From: Bacillota bacterium | Lineage (GTDB): Bacteria > Bacillota > Clostridia > Peptostreptococcales > Anaerovoracaceae | Assembly: GCA_016284485.1 (NCBI GenBank) | Contig: JAEEOX010000024.1 | Coordinates: 1-6,708 of the forward strand | DNA length: 6,708 bases | Direction of reading: 5' to 3' | Shown here: piece after piece, positions 1 to 4,725 of the stretch | Numbering within the stretch: the stretch's first letter is position 1 | Layout of the letters: each line of letters begins with the position of its first letter | The notes under the pieces: generated by a model | Databases searched by the model: none | What the model was told of the DNA's origin: nothing | What the model saw: only the letters and a program-made list of their open reading frames with translations | Position numbers and translations under genes: made by a program

Positions 1-635
1 AATTCGTACGCTCCATCCATCTTCTTGCCGACGGCGAAGATGTGACAGCAACATATGCGGACAACTGTTCAGTGGAAGATAACCAGGACGGAACCTATAC
101 GGTAAGCTTCACCGATCTCCCGCAGCTGGATGACAACAGGGAGGAGATAACCTACACCATCGAGGAAGCTCCGATCCCCAACTACAAGGCTGACAAAACA
201 ACTGTAGGCAACGGCGAGACCATCACCAACACCTACACCGAGCCTGAGACCGTTGATATCCCCGTGACCAAGACATGGGCAGACAACAACGACCAGGCAA
301 AGAAGAGACCTGCAAGCATCACTGTCAACCTGCTGGCTGACGGAGACAACATCCAGAGCGTGCAGATCACTCCCGACAAGGATGGCAACTGGGCATACAC
401 CTTCACAGAGCTTCCCAAGTATCAGCAGGACGGCGAGACTGAGATAGTCTACACCGTGACCGAACAGCCCGTGGCAGGTTATACCACTACCATCGAAGGA
501 TTCAAGATCACCAACACATACAACACTCATCCGCCCACAGGAGATGAGATGAATCTCGGTCTTTGGATCGGTATCATGCTGGCTGCAGCTGCGATCGCTG
601 TCTTTGCAGCTTTCAGGCTCAGACGCAGCAGATAA
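1..635 (+). CDS. CnaB-repeat cell-wall surface protein, C-terminal part (5' end outside window)
   Basis: This is the end of a cell-wall-anchored adhesin-like or pilin-like protein. The frame is open from position 3, so the gene starts upstream; an internal GTG at 42 lies inside a repeat and is not a real start. About 210 residues are visible. The first CnaB (B-type collagen-binding-protein) repeat is incomplete and the second is complete, from VTKTW to ITNTY. In the second repeat the residues expected to form an intramolecular isopeptide bond are present: Lys90, Glu154 and Asn171 counted from position 3. The first repeat retains the matching Glu55 and Asn76. The C-terminus is a sorting signal: HPPTGDE (residues 176-182), a hydrophobic helix (about 185-204) and the basic tail RLRRSR. 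HPPTG replaces the usual LPXTG and resembles the xPxTG signals of some clostridial class B sortases. Its own terminator follows 20 bases after the stop. Ligand and full length are unknown. Confidence 0.93.
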   Translation, partial: FVRSIHLLADGEDVTATYADNCSVEDNQDGTYTVSFTDLPQLDDNREEITYTIEEAPIPNYKADKTTVGNGETITNTYTEPETVDIPVTKTWADNNDQAKKRPASITVNLLADGDNIQSVQITPDKDGNWAYTFTELPKYQQDGETEIVYTVTEQPVAGYTTTIEGFKITNTYNTHPPTGDEMNLGLWIGIMLAAAAIAVFAAFRLRRSR

Positions 636-655
636 GAACTGAATAACTTATGATC

Positions 656-693
656 ATATCGGCGTGGCTCAACGGTCACGCCGATATTTTTTT
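656..693 (+). terminator. Intrinsic terminator of the CnaB surface protein gene
   Basis: An 11-bp perfect stem (656-666 with 677-687, core CGGCGTG/CACGCCG) with a short loop is followed by seven T residues (687-693). It begins 20 bases past the surface-protein stop codon, which fits a rho-independent terminator. Confidence 0.9.
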
Positions 694-828
694 ATACGGA
701 ATATTTGACGTTTTCAGCCGGTCTGATGGCCTGCCGTCCCAATTTGCGGCAGTGCACTTACACATGCCTCAAAGCGCGAAACAGAGCCTCACAGCGGGTC
801 ATCCCCTGCGGGGGCATCCATAAGAAGC
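694..828. other. Gene-free spacer between convergent genes, with a small hairpin and an imperfect direct repeat
   Basis: This stretch lies between the terminators of two convergent units and shows no credible gene; the + strand reading frame through it has no convincing ribosome binding site and runs into the opposing gene. It contains a 6-bp inverted repeat, CTGCCG (731-736) with CGGCAG (747-752). It also contains an 11-base repeat with one mismatch, GCCTCAAAGCG (766-776) and GCCTCACAGCG (786-796), exactly 20 bases apart. The stretch is more GC-rich than the other intergenic regions here. It could be a dispersed intergenic repeat, a processed RNA or relic sequence; nothing in the window decides between these. 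Confidence 0.35.
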
Positions 829-854
829 AAAAGAAGCCCCGAAGGGCTTCTTTT
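829..854 (-). terminator. UUCG-loop terminator of the flavodoxin-OhrR-GPx operon
   Basis: An 11-bp perfect stem (829-839 with 844-854) closes a 4-base loop. Read on the minus strand this is a C-UUCG-G tetraloop, a very stable loop. The outer arms are AAAA/TTTT, so the hairpin can also act on the + strand. It begins 34 bases past the stop codon of the peroxidase gene and ends the operon. Confidence 0.8.
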
Positions 855-887
855 CTAAAAGGACTCATTATCAAAACTGTATTCTTC

Positions 888-1430
888 CTAGATCAGTGAT
901 GCCACGCACTTTTCCAGGTCTGCCATATCGGCGGTGGGTTCGAATCTTGCGACCACCTCACCCTGCCTGTTCACGACGAACTTGGTGAAGTTCCACTTGA
1001 TGTCGGGATTCTTTTCCCAGTTCTTGTCGTTCTTTGCGAACATCAGCTTGAGGATGGTGGAGTGCTTTCCCTTGGGAAGACCTTCGAAACCCTTCTGCGC
1101 CTTAAGGTAAGCGTAGAGGGGAAGCTGGTTCTCTCCGTTGACGTCGGATTTTTTCATCTGCGGAAATGCTGTGTTATAGTGCAGCGTGCAGAACTGGTGG
1201 ATCTCGTCATCTGTTCCGGGAGCCTGGTTGCCGAACTGGTTGCAGGGAACGTCGATGATCTCAAGTCCCTGATCGTGATACTTCTCATACATCTCTTCCA
1301 GCTGCTCATACTGGGGAGTGAATCCGCAGCCCGTAGCTGTGTTCACGATGATCATTACCTTGCCTTCATAATTGGAAAGGGATACGTCCTCACCTGCCGC
1401 ATTCTTTACGCTGTAATCATAAATTCCCAT
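888..1430 (-). CDS. Glutathione peroxidase family protein (Cys-type thiol peroxidase)
   Basis: A 180-residue enzyme of the glutathione peroxidase family that reduces hydrogen peroxide or organic hydroperoxides in the cytosol. The catalytic set is complete: peroxidatic Cys35 in NTATGCGFTPQY, Gln65 in PCNQFG, and Trp146-Asn147 in KWNFTKF. Cys81 in QFCTLHY matches the resolving cysteine of thioredoxin-dependent members, so reduction by thioredoxin is more likely than by glutathione (family inference). The peroxidatic residue is an ordinary TGC cysteine, not selenocysteine. I chose the ATG at 1430: the AAAGGAG at 1438-1444 is 7 bases from it, whereas the ATG at 1436 (two residues more) is only 1 base away; family members also begin MxIYDF. 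It is the last gene of the operon, 21 bases after the OhrR-type regulator, which suggests peroxide-controlled expression. Confidence 0.95.
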   Translation of the reverse strand: MGIYDYSVKNAAGEDVSLSNYEGKVMIIVNTATGCGFTPQYEQLEEMYEKYHDQGLEIIDVPCNQFGNQAPGTDDEIHQFCTLHYNTAFPQMKKSDVNGENQLPLYAYLKAQKGFEGLPKGKHSTILKLMFAKNDKNWEKNPDIKWNFTKFVVNRQGEVVARFEPTADMADLEKCVASLI

Positions 1431-1451
1431 GTTCATTCTCCTTTGGTAATA

Positions 1452-1940
1452 CTACTTGCTGCCCTCCTGCCTCTTTTCGTGGAAAAGCAGCATCATCTCA
1501 TCCAGTAACTTTTTAAGCTCCGCGGCATGCTCAGCTCCGGCGATGCACCCCGCCAGCTGTTCAGGCACCTTTGCTGCTTCTTTTTTCAGGGCTTCGCCTT
1601 TCTCCGTTATGGTAACGATCAGGTCCCTTGCGTCCTCTGCCGAACGTTCTCTTGTGACCAGGCCCTTCTCCTCCAGTTTCTTGAGGACCGGAGTAAGAGT
1701 GCCGCTGTCCAGGAAAAGCCTCTCCTTCAGGTGTCTTGTGACCACCTGCTTTTCCTCCCACATGACCATCATGGTCACATACTGGGTATAGGTCAGGTCC
1801 AGTTTCGAAAGAAACGGTGTGTACGCGTTTACGATCTCCTTGGCGCAGACGTACAGCGGGAAGCAGATCTGATTGTCCAGGAGCAGTGCCTGACAGACCT
1901 CATCGTTGTTTACTTTTACCTTCTTATCTTTATCAGCCAT
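1452..1940 (-). CDS. ohrR: OhrR-type MarR family peroxide-sensing repressor
   Basis: A 162-residue MarR-family winged-helix regulator of the OhrR branch. OhrR proteins bind DNA as dimers when reduced and release it when a reactive cysteine is oxidised by organic peroxides. The signature is clear: LDNQICFPLY contains the sensing Cys26, and Tyr30 and Tyr40 occupy the positions of the two tyrosines that contact this cysteine in Bacillus subtilis OhrR (Cys15, Tyr19, Tyr29). LTYTQY and LFLDSGTLTPVLKKLEEKGL (residues 75-94, recognition region) are also typical. A further cysteine, Cys132 after VPEQLAG, lies 106 residues from Cys26, close to the spacing of the second cysteine in Xanthomonas OhrR, so a two-Cys mechanism is possible. 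The start overlaps the end of the upstream flavodoxin gene by 8 bases, with GGAGAAG placed inside that gene. It probably represses its own operon through the inverted repeats at 2363-2402. Confidence 0.93.
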   Translation of the reverse strand: MADKDKKVKVNNDEVCQALLLDNQICFPLYVCAKEIVNAYTPFLSKLDLTYTQYVTMMVMWEEKQVVTRHLKERLFLDSGTLTPVLKKLEEKGLVTRERSAEDARDLIVTITEKGEALKKEAAKVPEQLAGCIAGAEHAAELKKLLDEMMLLFHEKRQEGSK

Positions 1941-2343
1941 TTACTATCTTCTCCGCGAATTCTTTAGCCGCCTTCAGGTCATCTGCATCGGGTCTGCCCT
2001 TGTGCATGGGGCCGAAGGATCCTCTGCAGTAAAACTCTTCTTTAGCCTGAGGAATGCCCTTCTCTTCAAGGAGCTTGCCCACCTGCTTATATGTGGACTT
2101 CACCAGTGCTGCTGTGCTGAAGTTCACCACCTTGCCCACGTTGACGCCGTTGTTGGCAATGAAGCTCTTGATGTTGTCATCCACGCCATATGCGTATACT
2201 GAGCTTCCAAGGAACAGGATGTCCACATCCTCGGTGAGAGGTACATCCGTTGTAAGTGCCTCCACTCCAATGGCTTCGCTGATGGCCTTGGCCAGTTTCT
2301 CTGTGTTCCCTCCGCGGGAATAATATCTGATCGCTGTTTTCAT
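1933..2343 (-). CDS. Short flavodoxin family protein, first gene of the OhrR-GPx operon
   Basis: A 136-residue, single-domain flavodoxin-like protein expected to bind FMN and carry electrons. The phosphate-binding loop is SRGGNT at residues 9-14, directly after the first beta strand (AIRYY). The second flavin loop is GSSVYAYGVDD (46-56). The C-terminal part carries YCRGSFGP and KGRPDADDLKAAKEFA (105-130), a pattern common in clostridial flavodoxin-family proteins. The start is well supported: GGAGG lies 8 bases upstream. It is the promoter-proximal gene, and its stop overlaps the start of the OhrR gene by 8 bases, so the two are probably translationally coupled. Placement suggests it delivers electrons to a thiol or peroxide reduction route, but no partner can be named from sequence. 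The HemG (protoporphyrinogen oxidase) branch of the same fold is an alternative and seems less likely, as no haem genes are nearby. Confidence 0.9.
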   Translation of the reverse strand: MKTAIRYYSRGGNTEKLAKAISEAIGVEALTTDVPLTEDVDILFLGSSVYAYGVDDNIKSFIANNGVNVGKVVNFSTAALVKSTYKQVGKLLEEKGIPQAKEEFYCRGSFGPMHKGRPDADDLKAAKEFAEKIVNG

Positions 2344-2362
2344 ATATTCAACCTCCGGTGTT

Positions 2363-2402
2363 CTAATTGATTTAGCAAAATCAATTTAACACAATCAATT
2401 AG
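2363..2402. promoter_or_regulatory. Probable OhrR operator: nested inverted repeats with three half-sites
   Basis: There is a 9-bp perfect inverted repeat, AATTGATTT (2365-2373) and AAATCAATT (2378-2386), with a 4-base centre. A further AATCAATTAG (2393-2402) is the exact reverse complement of CTAATTGATT (2363-2372). The three half-sites share the core AATCAATT. They cover the -10 element, the spacer and the probable transcription start of the operon that encodes the OhrR-type regulator. Palindromes of this size and AT content are typical of MarR-family operators. Assignment to this regulator is inference from position. Confidence 0.75.
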
Positions 2403-2411
2403 TCTTGTCAA
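2383..2411 (-). promoter_or_regulatory. Sigma-A-type promoter of the flavodoxin-OhrR-GPx operon
   Basis: On the minus strand, a perfect -35 box TTGACA (2406-2411) is followed by a 17-base spacer and the -10 box TAAATT (2383-2388, four of six consensus bases). A-rich tracts upstream of the -35 (about 2415-2432) could act as an UP element. The expected start near 2376 leaves a leader of about 30 bases before the flavodoxin ATG. The operator half-sites overlap the -10 box and spacer, so bound repressor would block RNA polymerase. Confidence 0.8.
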
Positions 2412-2436
2412 CAGTTTTTCCGAATTTTTTTTGCGC

Positions 2437-2467
2437 AAAAAAACGGCCCGCCCGCGCAGACCGTTTT
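2437..2467 (-). terminator. Terminator of the flavin reductase-flavodoxin unit
   Basis: Read on the minus strand, AAAACGGTCTGC pairs with GCGGGCCGTTTT (12 bp including two G-U pairs, loop GCGG), followed by a run of seven T residues (complement of 2437-2443). It starts 3 bases past the stop of the 2471-2953 gene and separates it from the next promoter. Confidence 0.85.
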
Positions 2468-2470
2468 ATC

Positions 2471-2953
2471 CTATATGTTCAGTGTTTCCAGCCAGACTTT
2501 CACATCGGCCTCCCCTGCTTTGCCGGGGAATCTCTTCTCGGCGATGAACTCCGCACCGGGAGCTGATGGCTTAAGCTCCGCCATGGTGTTTCCCATGCCG
2601 CTGGACCCGGATGTGGCGAAAAGGACTATCTTCTTCCCTGCGAGGTCATACTGCTCAAGGAAGGTGTTGATGATGGTGGGCGCCACGTACCACCAGATGG
2701 GGAATCCCAGGAAGATCGTGTCCACCTCTGCCATGTTCTCCACCCTGCAGTCAGCTGCAACAGGCGGACGGAAGCTCTTGTTCTTCATCTCAACGGAGCT
2801 CCTGCTCCTGAAGTTCATCCAATTCAGATCTTTTTTGGTATAGGGAGTCTCCGGCCGGATCTCGAAAAGCTCCGCGCCAAGTTCGTCGGCTACCTTGCGT
2901 GCCAGCTTTGCTGTTACGCCGCTTGCACTGAAGTATGCTACCAGTTTGCTCAT
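2471..2953 (-). CDS. Flavodoxin (160-residue, FMN-binding electron carrier)
   Basis: A cytosolic flavodoxin-fold protein of the Flavodoxin_4-like group, predicted to bind FMN. The phosphate loop is SASGVT at residues 9-14 after the strand LVAYF. The aromatic flavin loop is FPIWWYVAPT (84-93), and the third loop is FATSGSSGMG (112-121). Length is normal for the group. The sequence is quite unlike the shorter flavodoxin at 1933-2343, so this is not a recent duplication. AAGGAA precedes the ATG by about 10 bases. It lies 73 bases downstream of the flavin reductase gene with no terminator between, so the two are probably co-transcribed: the reductase-like protein could supply reduced flavin or exchange electrons with the flavodoxin. 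Its ATG overlaps by four bases (ATGA) the stop of the tiny ORF at 2950-3027. Confidence 0.92.
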   Translation of the reverse strand: MSKLVAYFSASGVTAKLARKVADELGAELFEIRPETPYTKKDLNWMNFRSRSSVEMKNKSFRPPVAADCRVENMAEVDTIFLGFPIWWYVAPTIINTFLEQYDLAGKKIVLFATSGSSGMGNTMAELKPSAPGAEFIAEKRFPGKAGEADVKVWLETLNI

Positions 2954-3027
2954 ATCTCTAAGTTCCTTTCTTCTTGGCTCAGTATCGCTTCCACCTGCTC
3001 CCTCTTCTCATAAAGTACGCATCCCAT
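2950..3027 (-). CDS. Possible 25-residue ORF bridging flavin reductase and flavodoxin genes
   Basis: A 25-codon frame fills the gap between two genes exactly. Its ATG overlaps the TAA of the flavin reductase gene (TAATG) and its TGA overlaps the ATG of the flavodoxin gene (ATGA). The peptide starts MGCVLYEKREQVEAILSQEE and looks like a charged amphipathic helix with one Cys at residue 3. There is no good ribosome binding site, so translation would depend on termination-reinitiation. It may be a leader-like coupling ORF, a small protein or an accident; a frame of this length is easily open by chance. No known family is recognised. Confidence 0.3.
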   Translation of the reverse strand: MGCVLYEKREQVEAILSQEERNLEI

Positions 3028-3599
3028 TACTTGTTCATCAGGGCAGCGCCTGCATCCCAGGCCTGTCCTACCTTTTCGCCTACCACGTAGTATCCCAGAC
3101 GGAACTGGTCGAATACCAGTGCCTCAAGTCTGGCCGGATCTACCTTGCCTTCTTCATCGAGAAGGTCTTCTTCAGCTGCGGTGTTCACGATCTTTCCCAC
3201 TATGCAATAGAAACTGTCAGTGTTCACCACTTCAGCAAGTTCGCACTCCATCACCACCGGGAATTCTTCGATCACGGGAGCGTTTACGAATTCGCTCTTT
3301 ACGGCAGTGTAACCTGTGCGCTCGAATTTATCCGGCATGGTGTTTCCCGTGGCAATGCCGAAGAAGTCAGCCACGTCCATGTGAGCCTTATCCGCAAGGC
3401 TTACGGTGAAAGCCTTGGTCTTAAGAAGATTCTGAGTGGTCTTGTGATCCTCATCTATGAAAAGAGCGATCTTATCCATGCTGCAGATCATTCCCCAGGC
3501 TGCGTTCATGGCGTTGACCTTGCCGTTCTCGTCATATGCTGCAACCATCAGTACCGGCATGGGATATACGGCCGGAACTGTGCCTAAATTCTTTTTCAT
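3027..3599 (-). CDS. Flavin reductase family protein (FMN-binding split barrel)
   Basis: A 190-residue protein of the flavin reductase-like / flavoredoxin family, which binds FMN in a split beta-barrel dimer and passes electrons from NAD(P)H or other carriers. Family features: the N-terminal PMPVLMVAAYDENGKVNAMN (residues 13-32), the DHKTTQNLLKTKAFTVSLAD stretch (51-70) and ADFFGIATG (77-85), which lies where the family contacts flavin. The length is typical of the clostridial group. GGAGG lies 9 bases before the ATG. It is first in a unit followed by a flavodoxin, which fits a role as redox partner. NAD(P)H use, substrate and any role in oxygen or nitric oxide defence cannot be settled from sequence. 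The long frame on the opposite strand here is not considered a gene. Confidence 0.92.
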   Translation of the reverse strand: MKKNLGTVPAVYPMPVLMVAAYDENGKVNAMNAAWGMICSMDKIALFIDEDHKTTQNLLKTKAFTVSLADKAHMDVADFFGIATGNTMPDKFERTGYTAVKSEFVNAPVIEEFPVVMECELAEVVNTDSFYCIVGKIVNTAAEEDLLDEEGKVDPARLEALVFDQFRLGYYVVGEKVGQAWDAGAALMNK

Positions 3600-3636
3600 C
3601 TCTGTCTACCTCCGTTAATATGAAATCACGCTCCTA

Positions 3637-3642
3637 ATGATA
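3637..3642 (-). promoter_or_regulatory. Candidate extended -10 promoter element of the flavin reductase unit
   Basis: On the minus strand TGG-TATCAT gives an extended -10 element 37 bases before the flavin reductase ATG. No good -35 box is seen at the right distance, so this is a weak assignment based on position and the TGn extension. Confidence 0.35.
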
Positions 3643-3691
3643 CCACAAAATATAACAATCTAACAGCGGCTCTTAGGACCAGATATCCAGC

Positions 3692-3716
3692 AAAAAAAGG
3701 ACCCGAAGGCCCTTTT
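3692..3716 (-). terminator. UUCG-loop terminator of the E2-like gene
   Basis: On the minus strand AAAAGGGCC and GGTCCTTTT form a 9-bp stem with one G-U pair around a TTCG loop, followed by seven T residues (complement of 3692-3698). It lies 10 bases past the stop codon of the 3727-4599 gene. Confidence 0.87.
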
Positions 3717-3726
3717 CGTATCATTC

Positions 3727-4599
3727 TTATTTCTTGAACCACTTGATCTCACGCTTGGCGTCAGGATCCCAGACGATTTTTTCGGGTTTCTTCTCCAGTA
3801 CCTCAGGATGCTTCATGTATCCGTTCAGTTCTCTGAAGCATCTGCCGTAATACTGGCCATGGGCGATACGCTCATCCACCACGATACCCAGCTCCATTAT
3901 TTTGCGCTCGAAAGGCTTGCCTTCGGAGTCCAGATAAGTCCTCTTCAGAGGTTTACCCATGGAGAAGAATATGCCGGTGGTGCCGAACTCATACAGATGG
4001 TGGTATATGGCGTCCGTCCTGATGGAGGCCAGGTTTGTTATGAACAGCGACGTGTGGCAGGGACTGGCGTCTATGATGGCTCTGGGCAGGGTGAAATACT
4101 TATCCATGAGCTTCAGAGCTCCCGCCACTCCCCTGCAGAGGAAAGGCACCGCCAGGAGGGCATGCATGAACTTGTCCATGGAATTGTCCTCCCCCTGGTT
4201 CTTCACCTTGTCGATGGCAGCGTTCACCTTGTCGTTAATGGTGAATATATCGTCATCCAGATCGAAATATATCTTGTTGATGGTGTCAGATTCCGAACCG
4301 GGCTTAAGTGTAACGAAGGATACGCAGAAGTGGTTCCTGGCGTAGATCTTTTTGTTCATGATGAACCGGTTCAGGCAGGGGTTCTGGGAGAACACCCTGA
4401 CGCTGGCAGCAATAAGGATGGCCATGTGGCTCATGGGAATGCCCTTGGCGCGGCATTTCCTGACATAGTCCTGCATCTTCTCAAGATCTATTTCAACCGT
4501 CAGACTGTCACAGGCATCATACCTTTTGGTCATTACAAAAGGCATGAGCTCATACATGGCGTCCGCCGTCTTTACTCTTACTCCGTCAGCTCTGTACAT
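3727..4599 (-). CDS. Stand-alone E2/CAT-fold acyltransferase-like protein with altered active site
   Basis: A 290-residue protein related to the catalytic domain of 2-oxo acid dehydrogenase E2 components (chloramphenicol acetyltransferase-like fold). Matches to the domain include IPMSHMAILIAASVRVF (residues 54-70), FITNLASI (186-193, equal to the SNLG strand), GIFFSMGKP (209-217) and the C-terminal ELGIVVDERIAHG (236-248). There is no lipoyl domain or E1/E3-binding domain, and no dehydrogenase genes lie nearby. The E2 catalytic motif DHRxxDG reads DERIAHG (242-248): the active-site His is Glu243 and the Asp is His247. Acyl transfer by the normal mechanism is therefore doubtful, although His247 could play a new role. 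GGGAG lies 9 bases before the ATG. It is a single-gene unit with its own terminator. Substrate and role are unknown. Confidence 0.85.
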   Translation of the reverse strand: MYRADGVRVKTADAMYELMPFVMTKRYDACDSLTVEIDLEKMQDYVRKCRAKGIPMSHMAILIAASVRVFSQNPCLNRFIMNKKIYARNHFCVSFVTLKPGSESDTINKIYFDLDDDIFTINDKVNAAIDKVKNQGEDNSMDKFMHALLAVPFLCRGVAGALKLMDKYFTLPRAIIDASPCHTSLFITNLASIRTDAIYHHLYEFGTTGIFFSMGKPLKRTYLDSEGKPFERKIMELGIVVDERIAHGQYYGRCFRELNGYMKHPEVLEKKPEKIVWDPDAKREIKWFKK

Positions 4600-4658
4600 G
4601 ATGAATTCTCCCGGATGATTTATCTGAATTTGGCATTTGCTAATAAACTGTTAAGGAT

Positions 4659-4664
4659 AATATA
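4659..4664 (-). promoter_or_regulatory. Candidate extended -10 promoter element of the E2-like gene
   Basis: On the minus strand TGT-TATATT forms an extended -10 box about 60 bases upstream of the ATG, in an AT-rich stretch. The nearest -35-like hexamer, TTGTGT (4684-4689), is 19 bases away, longer than ideal. Support is moderate to weak. Confidence 0.35.
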
Positions 4665-4690
4665 ACACACTTTGTGGTTTTGTACACAAC

Positions 4691-4719
4691 AAAAAAGATC
4701 CACCTCTCAGGGTGGATCT
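4691..4719 (-). terminator. Terminator of the NimA-like gene
   Basis: GATCCACC (4697-4704) pairs with GGTGGATC (4711-4718) around a 6-base loop, and a further A-T pair extends the stem. On the minus strand six T residues follow (complement of 4691-4696). It lies 7 bases past the stop of the 4726-5202 gene. Confidence 0.88.
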
Positions 4720-4725
4720 CCTGAT

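Noticed and set aside
705..899. + strand frame of 64 codons in the spacer
   Set aside because: No ribosome binding site, runs through a terminator hairpin and into the end of the peroxidase gene; composition looks non-coding.
1320..1335. Selenocysteine in the glutathione peroxidase
   Set aside because: The peroxidatic position is encoded by an ordinary TGC cysteine codon; no in-frame TGA is present.
2425..2443. T-run, GCGC, A-run palindrome as a separate element or operator
   Set aside because: It is explained by the T-run of the terminator at 2437-2467 lying next to A/T tracts upstream of the promoter at 2383-2411. A separate regulatory role cannot be supported.
1933..2953. The two flavodoxin genes as a recent tandem duplication
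   Set aside because: The proteins differ in length (136 and 160 residues), flavin loops (SRGGNT and SASGVT; GSSVYAYG and FPIWWYV) and C-termini, so they belong to different subfamilies.
2895..3587. + strand frame of 230 codons antisense to the flavin reductase gene
   Set aside because: The minus strand carries a clear flavin reductase-like protein with a strong GGAGG site. The antisense translation has no known motifs and also crosses the next gene start.
3808..4665. Long + strand frame (285 codons) antisense to the E2-like gene
   Set aside because: It is the opposite-strand shadow of a gene with clear family motifs, has no good ribosome binding site, overlaps the promoter of that gene and shows no recognisable domain.
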